A stretch of DNA of 57,578 nt from Vagococcus silagei (lineage in GTDB: Bacteria; Bacillota; Bacilli; Lactobacillales; Vagococcaceae). The notes under the pieces were generated by a model. It was not told the origin of the DNA and ran no database searches. It worked only from the letters and a program-made list of their open reading frames with translations. Made by a program: the position numbers and the translations under genes. Below, piece after piece: positions 41,442 to 51,483 of this stretch. Where the stretch lies: NCBI RefSeq assembly GCF_004795745.1, contig NZ_SDGV01000031.1, positions 1-57,578 of the forward strand. Direction: 5' to 3'. Each line of letters begins with the position of its first letter. Within the stretch, counting starts at the first letter, position 1.

Positions 41442-41472
41442 AAAAGTTGTTGATCATGATCAACAACTTTTA
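41442..41472. terminator. Terminator after the 313-residue protein gene (bidirectional)
   Basis: Near-perfect palindrome AAAAGTTGTTGATCATGATC... with T residues on the minus-strand side. Confidence 0.8.
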
Positions 41473-41484
41473 TATCTTAATCAT

Positions 41485-42426
41485 TTAATTTTTTACTTCC
41501 TTCTTTACTTCAGAAGTCTGCACTTCAAATTCCTTTTCATCATTCAATTTATCATCCACAGGTTTGAATTTAACACTATTTTCAAGATTATCAATCGATT
41601 TTTTAAATTCCTTCTTGAAATCTACTAATGTCTTTAATTTATTCACTTCAACCTTGTCTTCCTTATATTCATAAGTATCTAAAATTAATCCTGTACCATC
41701 CTTAAAAAGAAAATATTTTTTTACTCGCGAACTTGAACGATCAGGATTCGCTTCGAAAATATAGCCTGTCTGGACATCATCCACCGCCTTCAATGGAAAT
41801 GCCTTAACAATTGCTTTTCGGTCAACATAGGTATTTGTCTCATTAATCAAATTACTAGCAATCTTCACATCGATCGAATCTGTTGAACGACCGTCTTCAT
41901 ATAATTGAATTGACAGTACTGGTACTGTATCGCCATATGTCTTCGTAGTAGGTAACACCGACCACTTATTCAACGTCTGACTATTAATCTCAGTTTTATC
42001 TTGAATTTCAAACTCACAACTTCGATTTGTTTTTAGCAGACGATCCTCTCTAACCACAACTAATGGATTTCCAACATCAATATTTTCAGCTTCTGCTTTC
42101 TTGATTCCTGCATCAGGCAACGGCGTCACATCTCCATATTCTCTATCTGAAGAAGAACTTGGAAAAATGTCTGTGACACTTCCCAGCAACTTATAACCAA
42201 AAAACACGACCACTGCAACACCAATAATTACATACACAATTGCAGAATCATCTTTCTTTTTTTTCTTCTTCTTAGTTTGTCGTTTGTTTTCGTTTTGAGC
42301 ATTCTGACTTTGATTTGATTTTGTTTTTTTATCAGAAAAAATATTTTTCTGTACATTTTTCTTTGTATTTTGTTTTTCAAATAATTCATCATATGAATCA
42401 TAGAACTTCTTATTATCTTTTGCCAT
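41485..42426 (-). CDS. Single-pass membrane protein of unknown function
   Basis: I do not recognise this 313-residue protein. It has a hydrophilic cytosolic N-terminus of about 60 residues ending in a Lys tract, one membrane helix (about 63-83, AIVYVIIGVAVVVFFGYKLL), a Ser-rich stretch and an extracytoplasmic domain (about 105-280) with many charged residues, and an acidic C-terminus. Type II topology is likely. It is the second gene of a pair: its ATG overlaps the stop of the upstream gene (TAATG), showing coupling. The function may lie with the adjacent XpaC-like protein. Confidence 0.75.
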   Translation of the reverse strand: MAKDNKKFYDSYDELFEKQNTKKNVQKNIFSDKKTKSNQSQNAQNENKRQTKKKKKKKDDSAIVYVIIGVAVVVFFGYKLLGSVTDIFPSSSSDREYGDVTPLPDAGIKKAEAENIDVGNPLVVVREDRLLKTNRSCEFEIQDKTEINSQTLNKWSVLPTTKTYGDTVPVLSIQLYEDGRSTDSIDVKIASNLINETNTYVDRKAIVKAFPLKAVDDVQTGYIFEANPDRSSSRVKKYFLFKDGTGLILDTYEYKEDKVEVNKLKTLVDFKKEFKKSIDNLENSVKFKPVDDKLNDEKEFEVQTSEVKKEVKN

Positions 42427-42965
42427 TATTGATCCTCAACTATTCTTTGGGTAACTGTCACTTCATCGGCTTCCTTTTGAACAATTATTTCATAATCATC
42501 AATGATACTCTCAGACACAACCATAATCGTTTTTGTAATTACTTTTAGAGATTGACCAATCTCACTTGTTTCAATCTTAGATTTTTCAATATCTGTAAAA
42601 CGCTTGGTTGCATCTAAAATTCCTGGAAGTTTTGTATAAAGAAAATCGTTCATTTCAGTCATATTTTTAGGATTATCCATTAATCTCCGAAAGATTGCCT
42701 TTGCAGACTTAATCGCGGTTAAAACTTTCGGAATTTGCCTCATACGTTTTGATTGATTGACTAATATTTCCCATTCAATAATCTGATCCTTAGCTTCGCC
42801 CATTGTTTTTTTAAACAGATTGAGATCTGCATCAGACAATTTATGCTTTAATTGAAAATCCTGTATTTTTTTTTGAAAAATACGATTATTTTTTAATTGA
42901 TCTTGCGTTTTATTTATGACAACAATCATTATTAATATAAAAACAACACCTATGAAATATTTCAT
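42426..42965 (-). CDS. XpaC-like membrane protein (5-bromo-4-chloroindolyl phosphate hydrolysis family)
   Basis: The 179-residue protein has one N-terminal membrane helix (about 2-18, YFIGVVFILIMIVVINK) and a helical cytosolic part with the family-like segment LMDNPKNMTEMNDFLYTKLPGILDATKRF (about 91-120, cited in part). XpaC proteins often accompany TelA-type partners; here the partner is the unknown protein downstream. The phosphatase name is historical and the real role is not known. Assignment to this family is by pattern recognition only. Confidence 0.5.
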   Translation of the reverse strand: MKYFIGVVFILIMIVVINKTQDQLKNNRIFQKKIQDFQLKHKLSDADLNLFKKTMGEAKDQIIEWEILVNQSKRMRQIPKVLTAIKSAKAIFRRLMDNPKNMTEMNDFLYTKLPGILDATKRFTDIEKSKIETSEIGQSLKVITKTIMVVSESIIDDYEIIVQKEADEVTVTQRIVEDQ

Positions 42966-43139
42966 CTTAATCCCCCACTACTCTACATAATATTAAAAAT
43001 CACTATAACACAATTATACTATAACTTGTACATAAAATTTAGAAGGATTTTCGAACTGATGAAAAAAACAAAGTTTATTCTTTAGCCACACAACTTTCAT
43101 TTTTTTAATTGACACTTCCCAGTTTCCGGAGTTCTATAA

Positions 43140-43636
43140 GTTTTGGTAGCATTCAAATCAACATAGCTCTAAAACCATAAAAGCGTTATAGGTAGTTACC
43201 TTCAGTTTTGGAAGCATTCAAATCAGCATAGCTCTAAAACTATCACTTCCGGCATATGAAGATGCAGAAGGTTTTGGAAGCATTCAAATCAGCATAGCTC
43301 TAAAACACTGAGCTTGTAATCATACCAATACCTGTAGTTTTGGAAGCATTCAAATCAGCATAGCTCTAAAACGGCTCTCCGAAGATATCGCTAATAAAAT
43401 TGGTTTTGGAAGCATTCAAATCAGCATAGCTCTAAAACACCGCTTTTTTTACTCTTTCAAAATCCTTTGTTTTGGAAGCATTCAAATCAGCATAGCTCTA
43501 AAACACTGTACATGCTTCTGAAACGTGTTTTAATGTTTTGGAAGCATTCAAATCAGCATAGCTCTAAAACTGTCTCAAAAGAGTGGATAGAACTTAGAAA
43601 GTTTTGGAAGCATTCAAATCAGCATAGCTCTAAAAC
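43140..43636 (-). CRISPR. Type II-A CRISPR array, 8 repeats and 7 spacers
   Basis: Repeats of 36 bases lie at 43140, 43205, 43271, 43337, 43403, 43469, 43535 and 43601 (start positions). Seven are identical and begin GTTTTAGAGCTATGCTGATT when read on the minus strand, the direction of transcription. The leader-distal repeat (43140-43175) differs at two positions: repeat position 15 is T instead of C, and position 29 is A instead of T. Six spacers are 30 bases; the oldest, next to that repeat, is 29 (43176-43204). I recognise no spacer target. Confidence 0.98.
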
Positions 43637-43807
43637 CTCGTAGACCATTTTCGTTTTTTTGAAATGCCGTTAAATCAAGGTTTCGTAATCGCACTATTTG
43701 TCCATAGCAAGACTTCAGACTGAATGCTTCAATTTATTTAAATCGATTAAATTTTCAAAGAGCTAAGAAATTTGTAAAAGAAATCGTGCTAATAGTTAGA
43801 ATAAATT
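43637..43807 (-). promoter_or_regulatory. CRISPR leader
   Basis: The minus-strand leader ends in CTACGAG directly at the first repeat (43637-43643), the conserved type II-A leader motif needed for spacer acquisition. A promoter candidate TTGCTA (43705-43710), 17 bases, TACGAA (43682-43687) would drive the array. The segment GGACAAATAGTGCGATTACG resembles leaders of Streptococcus-type II-A loci. Confidence 0.8.
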
Positions 43808-44461
43808 TTAATGAGATAAATAAAAATTTGAATCAATTACATATTGCTGAATATTAAAAAATTTACGTGGTTCTAAAAACAATACATCAATATTCGCCAT
43901 TGCAATATAATGCTTTAATTCAATAAATTCATCTATACTAAAATAAGAACACACATTGATAAATACCAATAATTTTTTCCTAGACAAATATTTGAAGATT
44001 TGTAATATTTCATATATTTTTTCATAAATCGTATCACTTTGCGTTTCAATTTTAATACCCAATGCTTTAAACAACTCTAAAATAGTTATTTCATCTGATT
44101 CTAAATCTAACTCATGGCTTAGTAACTCCAAATTAATCATCTCTGTAATTTTATTTGCCATCTGTTCAATATTTGTTTTTACTTCTGGTTTTTCATTCAA
44201 CTGATCTTCTAAATCAGCATAGATTAATTTGACGACACTTGGAGCGTTCACATCAAATCCCAAAATATCTGTAATGACAAGTAATTCTGTCGATTTTAAT
44301 GATTTAAAGCTATCATCGTAAACTTTGAGCTGTTCTTTCTCGCTAAATTGATAAAATTGTTTAATCAACTTGGCAAATAAAGATTGTTCCTCAACTACAA
44401 CAACCGTTGCATTTTCAATTTCAATCGGATCATCCAACAAAGGAAAATTAATCTTCATCAT
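43808..44461 (-). CDS. csn2: CRISPR adaptation protein Csn2
   Basis: Csn2 forms a ring that binds double-stranded DNA ends and assists spacer acquisition in type II-A systems. The 217-residue protein has the family pattern [17 protein letters not shown] at its N-terminus, [24 protein letters not shown] (about 48-71) and a C-terminal VFINVCSYF...LKHYI region. It overlaps the end of cas2 by 14 bases and has GGAG upstream. It is the last cas gene before the leader, the standard order, and of normal length. Confidence 0.95.
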   Translation of the reverse strand: MMKINFPLLDDPIEIENATVVVVEEQSLFAKLIKQFYQFSEKEQLKVYDDSFKSLKSTELLVITDILGFDVNAPSVVKLIYADLEDQLNEKPEVKTNIEQMANKITEMINLELLSHELDLESDEITILELFKALGIKIETQSDTIYEKIYEILQIFKYLSRKKLLVFINVCSYFSIDEFIELKHYIAMANIDVLFLEPRKFFNIQQYVIDSNFYLSH

Positions 44462-44789
44462 AATTGTCTCCTAAAAATACAATGCGTGCGTCACTATTTG
44501 CAAAACTTTTATCTTTATCTCCATTTAAGTATAACATTTTTGCAAATTGTTTTTCTGTTATTGTTAAAATAGTAATCAAGCCATGTTTTGGGTTATTCTT
44601 TTTTAATCGAGAAAGCATCATTTTACTTGCAGAGTTATTTAATAAAATTTTACTGTATATTGAAAACTGATGCATTATGAAACCCTCATTCAACAAAAAA
44701 GTTCTAAAAACTCGGTAGGCTCGTCTTTCATCGGCCGTTTCCGTAGGCATATCAAACATCACTAACATTCTCATATATCGATAACTCAT
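44448..44789 (-). CDS. cas2: CRISPR-associated endonuclease Cas2
   Basis: Cas2 is the dimeric partner that bridges two Cas1 dimers to form the integration complex. The 113-residue protein begins with the [14 protein letters not shown] strand bearing the conserved Asp, followed by [13 protein letters not shown] and QFSIYSK, typical of type II-A Cas2. It overlaps cas1 by four bases (ATGA) and csn2 by 14, so all are translated from one message. Confidence 0.97.
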   Translation of the reverse strand: MSYRYMRMLVMFDMPTETADERRAYRVFRTFLLNEGFIMHQFSIYSKILLNNSASKMMLSRLKKNNPKHGLITILTITEKQFAKMLYLNGDKDKSFANSDARIVFLGDNYDED

Positions 44790-45652
44790 ATCCTAAACAT
44801 AGGAACTCCTTCCCTTTCACCATTCAATGCTTGAATGGTTTTTTTAGTGTAATCACTGACGATATTTGTCAAAAACATCTCCTTCTTTTCGTAAAGATAT
44901 GTTTTACTGAACATCTCAAACAAGTGACATTTCATCATCTTAAAATTTTCTAAATGATGCTCGTAAATGATTTGATCAACAATCGGTCGAAACGGTTCCA
45001 TAAAATCACTTGCTAAGTTAAAGTCATTAAACTGATTATTATGTTTCAAACCAAATTGTGTCATACAACCATTTTTTACAATCTCTCGTGCAAATAAACT
45101 CATTAATAATGTATATCCATAATTCAGTCCCGCATTGATGTCATTTTCTAAGTCTCGACTAAACTTATTACCAAAAAGCGTATTAAAATAAATTCTTGCA
45201 GCATGCCCTTCACGATTTGTTGGATCAAAAATTTCTAATTGATCGTGTAATTTTAAAATCGATTCCGATTTAGGTGTGAACTGATGTTCTTCAAGATGGC
45301 GACTTTGATTTAATATTTTCTGTGAAATAATATTCGTCCAAACAAAGGACTTACGCTCATCTTGCCAATTTACCTGTTTTCCCAGTTGCAGACTACTGTC
45401 ATGTCTTGCATAAAACGGTAAAATTCGGCCAATTGGTAATCTTTTATCATCACAAAACAAAACCAAAATATTTTCGTCTACCAATCTTTTAATTAACATC
45501 GTTGTTAAAGAGATATCCGTTGTTTCCAATAACAAGACATCTATTTCTGATAAATGAATCATTTCTTGTTGGTGCACTGCCTTATAGATAAGATGATTAT
45601 TTTTATATGATAACTTTGAATGATTATTTACAACTACCGTTCTCCATCCCAT
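44786..45652 (-). CDS. cas1: CRISPR-associated integrase Cas1
   Basis: Cas1 is the metal-dependent integrase that inserts new spacers at the leader-repeat junction. The 288-residue protein has an N-terminal beta domain and a helical catalytic domain with the conserved acidic and His residues in [10 protein letters not shown] (Glu, about 148), [23 protein letters not shown] (His about 204; Glu about 219). Length is normal for type II-A. It starts two bases after the cas9 stop. Confidence 0.97.
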   Translation of the reverse strand: MGWRTVVVNNHSKLSYKNNHLIYKAVHQQEMIHLSEIDVLLLETTDISLTTMLIKRLVDENILVLFCDDKRLPIGRILPFYARHDSSLQLGKQVNWQDERKSFVWTNIISQKILNQSRHLEEHQFTPKSESILKLHDQLEIFDPTNREGHAARIYFNTLFGNKFSRDLENDINAGLNYGYTLLMSLFAREIVKNGCMTQFGLKHNNQFNDFNLASDFMEPFRPIVDQIIYEHHLENFKMMKCHLFEMFSKTYLYEKKEMFLTNIVSDYTKKTIQALNGEREGVPMFRI

Positions 45653-45654
45653 TT

Positions 45655-48600
45655 TTATCCCTCAAATTTCCATTTTGATTCAAATAATCCTGTTATCGAC
45701 TGATCAATCAACACTCCGTCAATTATTCCTCTAATATCCGTAACAGATCTATATTGCTTTCTAGGAATTTTAACATCTAGAAACTCAATAGTAGTTGATC
45801 CTCCTACTTGAGTTAATTTGATTAAATTGGTAAAAGCTTTTGCAAGTATTGCAATATCACAATACTTATTAGCTTCAAACGTTTTTCTTATTTTTATATC
45901 ATCTTTCAATATCATAGTGTATTTTTTGTCGAAATTTAAAATAACATCAAGTAATTCAGCATAACTATCTCTTAATTTTTCCAAATCGTTCATAACACTT
46001 GTATCACCAGAAACAAACGCAACCGAATAGTACATAAGTTTGTTTAAATGATCTGAAAGAACGATTTGATTTGCTCTTTGAATTTCATTTGCACTAGCTA
46101 AAAATCGTTTTCGACCATCAGACAGTTCAAACAATGAATATTTTGGGAGTTCACGAATTATTATAGGATTAACTCGCCCGATATTTTTTAAGTAGACGAC
46201 TCTATCCTTCTCGTATTCAATAACATCACGAATTGGAATCCCAACTAAACTTAATAAGCGAGCATTTTTTTCTATTGAAGATATCAGAACTGTAAATGAA
46301 ATCTTTATTTCTTTAAATCCTCCATATTTAATTGTTTCTAAATTCTTCTTAATCGGAATTAGCTTATTTGAATCACTGGATGGAAAAACTGACTCTTTCG
46401 TTAATTGTCCCTTCTGTCTTTCAACTTTTTTGACAATATTCATCTGACGATAGTTCAAAACTTTCTTAACTTGTGCAACATCTCGTTGTGACCATAAAAC
46501 TTCGCCACTGTCAGTTTTTCTAGGTTCGTTGCTCTTAAAGAACTTCATAATATTTCCATAAAACTCTCTCTTCTCTGTCGCAGAAAAACGAGCCATGATA
46601 CGTTTTTTATTGTATTCACCATAGACAAACTCTGATTTTAACTGCGGATAAACATTAACTAAAGTATTCCCTACCACGACGTTCAAGTACGCATCATGAG
46701 CATGATGATAATCATTAACATCTCTAACCTTATAGAGCTTAAAATCTTTTCTAAATTGACTGGTCAATGCTGATTTAAGTGATAAAATGTCAACGTTTCG
46801 AATGACTTGATCATTTTCATCTTTTTCAGGATTAAAACGTTGATCCAGTATTTGCGCCACATGTTTTGTGATTTGCCTAGTTTCAACAAGTTGTCGTTTG
46901 ATGAATCCCTCACGGTCAGCTTCAGTCAAACCACCATGCTCACCTTTTGTTAAATTCATAAATTTGCGTTCTGATATTAAGCCCGAATCTTTAAGAGTTT
47001 GCCAAAAACGTTTTCTCGACCGAACAATGTCTTCACTCGGCACATCATCTAATTTTCCACGATTTTTAGAAGAGCTAACCAAAACAAGGTTGTCTAAAGA
47101 ATCATCTTTAATAAAGCTTTGTGGGATGATATGATCCAAATCATATTGAGATAAACTTGAGATATTTAGATCGTCTTCCGTGTACATGTCTTTTCCATTT
47201 TGTAAGTAATATAAGAATAGACGATTATCTCTTAGTGCTTCATTGGTTGTAGGATTGTCTTTCAAGAGACTGCTTTGCATGTCCGCCATTAGTTTTTCTA
47301 GCTGTTTCAATCTTGATGATTTTCGATTTGTTCTTTGATTTTCTCTAGCCATCTCAACAACAATCGCTTTTGGATCATAGCCCATAATGCTTACAAGCTC
47401 ATCAACTACTTTTAAACTTTGCAGAATTCCTTTTTTAATCGCTGGGCTTCCAGGTAATTTATGCACTGTTTCTTCAAGCCCTATCTGTTTCACATCTAGT
47501 TGTCGATTCATAATTTCTTCTTTAAATGATAATAAAGGATCATTGATCAACTGCATTAAATTTCGGTTGGTATGTTTTTTGACACCATCATCTTCCATTA
47601 GAAAGTCTAGAATTGTTTTTCCAGATTCTCGGTCAATGATACCATGGATTAGCTCTTTTGATAAACGTCCCCAACCAGTATAATGTCGACGTTCCATAGC
47701 TTTTAATGTACCAGCAGAAAAAATATTTTCATATGACTTCAATTGTTCACGAATCATTTTTCGATCTTCAAAAATAGTCAAAATTTTAACAATATCTTCA
47801 ATGATATCTTCATTTTTAGGATCATCTAAGAATGCTCGGTCAATTTTTAATTTCAACAAATCGTGATACGTTCCCAAGTGAGCATTAAATGACGTTTCAA
47901 TTCCTGAAGCAATCGATACTCCCGAAATTTGATACTCATTTTCTAAGAAATTCAATAAGGCTTTTTTAGACACTTTTCGATTGTATTTAAACAACTTCTC
48001 AAAAATTTCTTGTTTTTCATCACCTGAAAAATTAAAAACAATATTTTGCTCGTTCTTATAAGTTACTTTAGTTAACTCATTGAATATTGTATATTTTTGA
48101 TATAATAAGCTATGCTTAGGTAAAACTTTTTCTGTCGGCAGATACATATCAAAATTAGTCATTCGTTCAATAAATTGCTTTGAAGATTCAAACTCATCGA
48201 CAACTTCACTAAAATTCCATGGTCTAATTGGTTCATTTGATTTTCGCGTCAACCAAGCAAACTGACTCTGTTCGCTATTTTTTGCTAACGGCCCGACATA
48301 GTATGGAATTCTAAATTTGAAAATCTGACAAATTTTCTCAGTATTCTCTTTTAAGAACGGATAAAATTCACCTTGTCTTTCTAAAATCGCTTCGAGTTCG
48401 ATTAAATGAATTTGATGCGGAATCACACCATTATCAAAAGTTCGTTGCTTTCTTAAATAGATTTCCTTATCAATTTTTTCAAGACTAGATTGAAAATCAT
48501 CAATAGCCCCCAATTCCTTCTTCAGATATTTGTAGAACATTTCTTGCGTTACTTTTTCACCATCAATATAACCTGCATATCCATTTATAGTGCTATCATT

Positions 48601-49683
48601 AAAAATTGATCCATATTTTTCTGGCGCGTTATTTTTTACGATATTTTTTAAATCAGCCAAGTCTTCTTTATGCGTAGTATATCGCTCAATCATGCTCGCC
48701 GAAAGTTTTGCACGCGTTTGACGATCTTCTGTTTTTAAAACACTTGACAATTCAATTGCATCGTAAACATTTTTAGCTGCGGTAAACAAATCGGCATAAA
48801 CATCAGATGTCAAACTGAGAAGTTCATCTCGTTCCTCTTCGTACGTTTCTTTCGACAATTGTAATTTAACATCATTTTCTAATCCAAAAGTCTTCTTAAA
48901 ATTCCCTTGATTTCCCACAATTAGTTTAATGAATTGAGCGAATGTTCCATTGGATTTTTCGCCATCAAATTCCTTTAAGATTAAATCAGCTTTTTTGGCG
49001 CGACTGATTGCTAATTTTGTAATCTTTTCAATTTTTATTGATGTATCCACCTGATTTATGATGACTTGTTCCCCAAAATTATCAGCCATCAGTAAAAACG
49101 TATCATTATAAATATTTAAAAATTTTGAAAAAGCTTCTTCAACAGAAGAATTTTCAGCATTTAAGTTTCCTTCAATTAAGAAGTGTCCACGAAACTTCAT
49201 AATGTGCGCAATGGCAAGATAAATAAGACGTAAATCAGCTTTTTCTTTAGAATCAGCTAGAGTCTTACGCAAATGATAAATTGTCGGATAATCGTTGTGA
49301 TAAGCTACCTCTTCCTCTAAAGTCCCAAAAATCGGATGACGTGCTTCTGTTTTATCAACAGACACGATAAAACTTTCATCAAGTCTGTGGAAAAACGCAG
49401 GGTCAAACGCTTTCATTTCTGGCGTAAAAATATCTTGTAAATACAAAATTCTTTGTCTTCGACGAATGTATCGTCTTTTAGCGACTCTCTTCATTCGACG
49501 ATCCTCAGCTGTTTGACCCTCATCAAACAAACGGACGCCCCAAAAATTTTTCTTAACAATTGTTTGATCAGTATTTCCTTGAATCGGCATCTTTCTCTTC
49601 ACTAAATCCAAATTATCCTTAACAACAGCCCAACCCACTGAATTGGTTCCAATATCAAGACCTATTGTATAATTATTGCGCAT
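45655..49683 (-). CDS. cas9: RNA-guided endonuclease Cas9, type II-A
   Basis: Cas9 cuts DNA guided by crRNA and tracrRNA. From ATG 49683 (GGAGG seven bases upstream; the longer frame to 49731 has no site) it is 1342 residues. RuvC-I Asp lies in [12 protein letters not shown] (about 8-19), then the Arg-rich bridge helix ([18 protein letters not shown], about 60-77), the recognition lobe, Ruv[13 protein letters not shown], the HNH nuclease [14 protein letters not shown] with later Asn in SSSKNRGK, and Ruv[13 protein letters not shown]. All nuclease residues are present, so it should cleave. The C-terminal PAM loop reads RKQYRS (about 1308-1313) where S. pyogenes has RKRYTS. It heads the cas9-cas1-cas2-csn2 operon. 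Confidence 0.97.
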   Translation of the reverse strand: MRNNYTIGLDIGTNSVGWAVVKDNLDLVKRKMPIQGNTDQTIVKKNFWGVRLFDEGQTAEDRRMKRVAKRRYIRRRQRILYLQDIFTPEMKAFDPAFFHRLDESFIVSVDKTEARHPIFGTLEEEVAYHNDYPTIYHLRKTLADSKEKADLRLIYLAIAHIMKFRGHFLIEGNLNAENSSVEEAFSKFLNIYNDTFLLMADNFGEQVIINQVDTSIKIEKITKLAISRAKKADLILKEFDGEKSNGTFAQFIKLIVGNQGNFKKTFGLENDVKLQLSKETYEEERDELLSLTSDVYADLFTAAKNVYDAIELSSVLKTEDRQTRAKLSASMIERYTTHKEDLADLKNIVKNNAPEKYGSIFNDSTINGYAGYIDGEKVTQEMFYKYLKKELGAIDDFQSSLEKIDKEIYLRKQRTFDNGVIPHQIHLIELEAILERQGEFYPFLKENTEKICQIFKFRIPYYVGPLAKNSEQSQFAWLTRKSNEPIRPWNFSEVVDEFESSKQFIERMTNFDMYLPTEKVLPKHSLLYQKYTIFNELTKVTYKNEQNIVFNFSGDEKQEIFEKLFKYNRKVSKKALLNFLENEYQISGVSIASGIETSFNAHLGTYHDLLKLKIDRAFLDDPKNEDIIEDIVKILTIFEDRKMIREQLKSYENIFSAGTLKAMERRHYTGWGRLSKELIHGIIDRESGKTILDFLMEDDGVKKHTNRNLMQLINDPLLSFKEEIMNRQLDVKQIGLEETVHKLPGSPAIKKGILQSLKVVDELVSIMGYDPKAIVVEMARENQRTNRKSSRLKQLEKLMADMQSSLLKDNPTTNEALRDNRLFLYYLQNGKDMYTEDDLNISSLSQYDLDHIIPQSFIKDDSLDNLVLVSSSKNRGKLDDVPSEDIVRSRKRFWQTLKDSGLISERKFMNLTKGEHGGLTEADREGFIKRQLVETRQITKHVAQILDQRFNPEKDENDQVIRNVDILSLKSALTSQFRKDFKLYKVRDVNDYHHAHDAYLNVVVGNTLVNVYPQLKSEFVYGEYNKKRIMARFSATEKREFYGNIMKFFKSNEPRKTDSGEVLWSQRDVAQVKKVLNYRQMNIVKKVERQKGQLTKESVFPSSDSNKLIPIKKNLETIKYGGFKEIKISFTVLISSIEKNARLLSLVGIPIRDVIEYEKDRVVYLKNIGRVNPIIIRELPKYSLFELSDGRKRFLASANEIQRANQIVLSDHLNKLMYYSVAFVSGDTSVMNDLEKLRDSYAELLDVILNFDKKYTMILKDDIKIRKTFEANKYCDIAILAKAFTNLIKLTQVGGSTTIEFLDVKIPRKQYRSVTDIRGIIDGVLIDQSITGLFESKWKFEG

Positions 49684-49711
49684 CGTTCTTCCTCCAAATC
49701 TATTTTTGCTA

Positions 49712-49739
49712 TTGTATTTTGGAACATTCATGTTATAAT
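49712..49739 (+). promoter_or_regulatory. tracrRNA promoter
   Basis: TTGTAT (49712-49717), 16 bases, perfect TATAAT (49734-49739). The predicted start is about 49746, at the anti-repeat. A minus-strand cas9 promoter (TACAAT -10 near 49711) lies in the same 60 bases, so the two divergent promoters overlap. Confidence 0.7.
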
Positions 49740-49745
49740 AACTGT

Positions 49746-49834
49746 GTTGGTAGCATTCAAATCAACATAGCAAGTTAAAATAAGGCTTTGACCGTAATCA
49801 ACTTCGGTGGCGCTGTTTCGGCGCTTTTTTTTTT
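49746..49834 (+). ncRNA. tracrRNA
   Basis: This plus-strand RNA diverges from cas9. The anti-repeat (49747-49771) is identical over 25 bases to the leader-distal CRISPR repeat, followed by AAGTTAAAATAAGGC of the Streptococcus tracrRNA lower stem/nexus, a short UUCG hairpin region, and a GCGC...GCGC stem that ends in about ten T residues (49825-49834). It pairs with the crRNA repeat so that RNase III and Cas9 can process it. Relative to the seven consensus repeats two pairs are mismatched (repeat positions 15 and 29). Confidence 0.93.
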
Positions 49835-49904
49835 ATGTCCATTTTTAGCACAACACATTGTTGTTTCAGTATATCATAAAATAAAACAAACAAATTTAAA
49901 ATAT

Positions 49905-49948
49905 CAAAAAAAGTGTAAGAAAAAACGTTATTTTTCTTACACTTTTTT
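49905..49948. terminator. Terminator after the MFS gene (bidirectional)
   Basis: An 18-bp stem (AAAAAAGTGTAAGAAAAA with its complement) around CGTTA has A and T runs on both sides. It ends the MFS transcript on the minus strand and could back up the tracrRNA terminator on the plus strand. Confidence 0.85.
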
Positions 49949-49949
49949 C

Positions 49950-51416
49950 TTAAAATGTAACCCTCTTTTTAAACTGATTGATAATTAGAGTCACTATCAC
50001 TAAAGAAAGACCAACCAAAAATACGTTATGAATGCCATCGGATAAAATAATACGCATCTCGCCAATCAGATGTTCTGGAATACTGCCTATTTTTTCTGGA
50101 TTAATCACATCATTCATCATCTGTTCGGTAATGCCTAAATCTTTTTTGTTGGCAATTGCACTGTGCATTGTGCTGTTGACAACCAATCCAAAAATAGAAA
50201 TCATAACTGTTTGTCCTAATGTTCTCGACAGAGTAAAAAATGAGGTTGCCACCCCAACTTGATTTGAATCAACAGTCGATTGAGCCAACACTGTCAGAAT
50301 GGTCATCGAAATACCAAATCCAATCCCAAAGACCAGCGAATATCCTAAAAAGACAGCATATGGTGTTTCAGGAGTAACAAAAATCAAACCAATACCTGCT
50401 GCGATAAGTGGAATCAAGCCCATCAAAATAATTTGACGACTATTATATTTTTTCATACTCTTACCACTGATAAATGAACCCACCATCCAAATCACCGACA
50501 TCGGTGCTAAGACGATACCACCGAGCATCGCCGATTTACCAACAACCGTTTGCATCCAAGTTGGAATATAGACTTCAACTGCCATTAAGTAACCCGCAAT
50601 CAACGCTGCCATAATATTCACAGCTACATAGGTTTTATTTTTAAATAAATCCAATGAAATAATTGGATCTGTCACACGTTTTTCAACGCGAATAAACATA
50701 AATAGTGTTACAACGAAGATGGCTAGAGAGATTAATGTGAACAAACTAAAACCTTTACTTAATGTTTGAACGCCTAATAATAATGAAATCAACATAATCA
50801 GCATAAAAAAACTACCTACAAAATCAATCTTCTCTTTATTGACTTCAAAATCTTCTTCAACCATATAAACCCAAAACAGTCCCATTAAAACAATACCAAT
50901 TGGTACATTGATTAAGAAAATCCAATGCCAACTAAAAGTATCAACGATAAAACCGCCTGCCAAAGGACCCACAATACTTGCAATCCCCCAAGCTGCACTA
51001 TTCAAGCCTAAAATATTCGCGCGTTTCTCAACGGGATATAAATCGGCAATAATTGTCAATGACACTGGCACAATTGCCCCAGCACCCGCTCCTTGAATGG
51101 CACGGAAAATGATCAATTGAATCATACTCTGACTCATACCAGATAGTGCTGAACCCACAATAAAAATAAGTATCCCTACTAAGAAGACTGGTTTCCGACC
51201 AATTTTATCAATCAATTTTCCATAAATGGGTGTCATCATTGCATTCGTCAACAGATAAATCGAGACGACCCAATTCATAATTTCAATACCTTCTAAAGAT
51301 CCTACAATCCGCGGTAAGGCAGTTGAAATAATTGTCCCTTCAATCGCTGTCATAAACGTTGCAATAAAAATACACATCGTCACAATTTTTACATTCGTTG
51401 TTTTTTTCTTTTCCAT
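49950..51416 (-). CDS. MFS multidrug exporter, DHA2/EmrB-QacA family
   Basis: This is a proton-coupled exporter of drugs or toxic compounds with 14 membrane helices. From ATG 51416 (GGGAGG upstream; the longer frame starts 19 codons earlier in the metK terminator region) it is 488 residues. Motif A-like YGKLIDKIGRKPVF (about 63-76), RAIQGAGAGAIVPVSLTII (about 107-125) and motif C SIVGPLAGGFIVD (about 147-159) place it in the DHA2 group. The substrate is unknown. It sits between the CRISPR locus and metK, without a linked regulator. Confidence 0.9.
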   Translation of the reverse strand: MEKKKTTNVKIVTMCIFIATFMTAIEGTIISTALPRIVGSLEGIEIMNWVVSIYLLTNAMMTPIYGKLIDKIGRKPVFLVGILIFIVGSALSGMSQSMIQLIIFRAIQGAGAGAIVPVSLTIIADLYPVEKRANILGLNSAAWGIASIVGPLAGGFIVDTFSWHWIFLINVPIGIVLMGLFWVYMVEEDFEVNKEKIDFVGSFFMLIMLISLLLGVQTLSKGFSLFTLISLAIFVVTLFMFIRVEKRVTDPIISLDLFKNKTYVAVNIMAALIAGYLMAVEVYIPTWMQTVVGKSAMLGGIVLAPMSVIWMVGSFISGKSMKKYNSRQIILMGLIPLIAAGIGLIFVTPETPYAVFLGYSLVFGIGFGISMTILTVLAQSTVDSNQVGVATSFFTLSRTLGQTVMISIFGLVVNSTMHSAIANKKDLGITEQMMNDVINPEKIGSIPEHLIGEMRIILSDGIHNVFLVGLSLVIVTLIINQFKKRVTF

Positions 51417-51439
51417 AATTTCCTCCCTAGATAAACAAA

Positions 51440-51470
51440 GACCCCAACAAGTATGATAGCTTGTTAGGAT
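51440..51470 (-). terminator. Terminator after metK
   Basis: CCTAACAAG pairs with CTTGTTGGGG on the minus strand, then a short T-rich tract. Confidence 0.55.
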
Positions 51471-51483
51471 CATTGGTAATTTT

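Noticed and set aside
43080-43139. A further spacer or repeat beyond the leader-distal end of the array
   Set aside because: The 60 bases before 43140 contain no repeat remnant that I can align.
49788-49988. A 66-residue open frame over the tracrRNA
   Set aside because: It is low-complexity, covers the RNA terminator and a second terminator, and has no Shine-Dalgarno.
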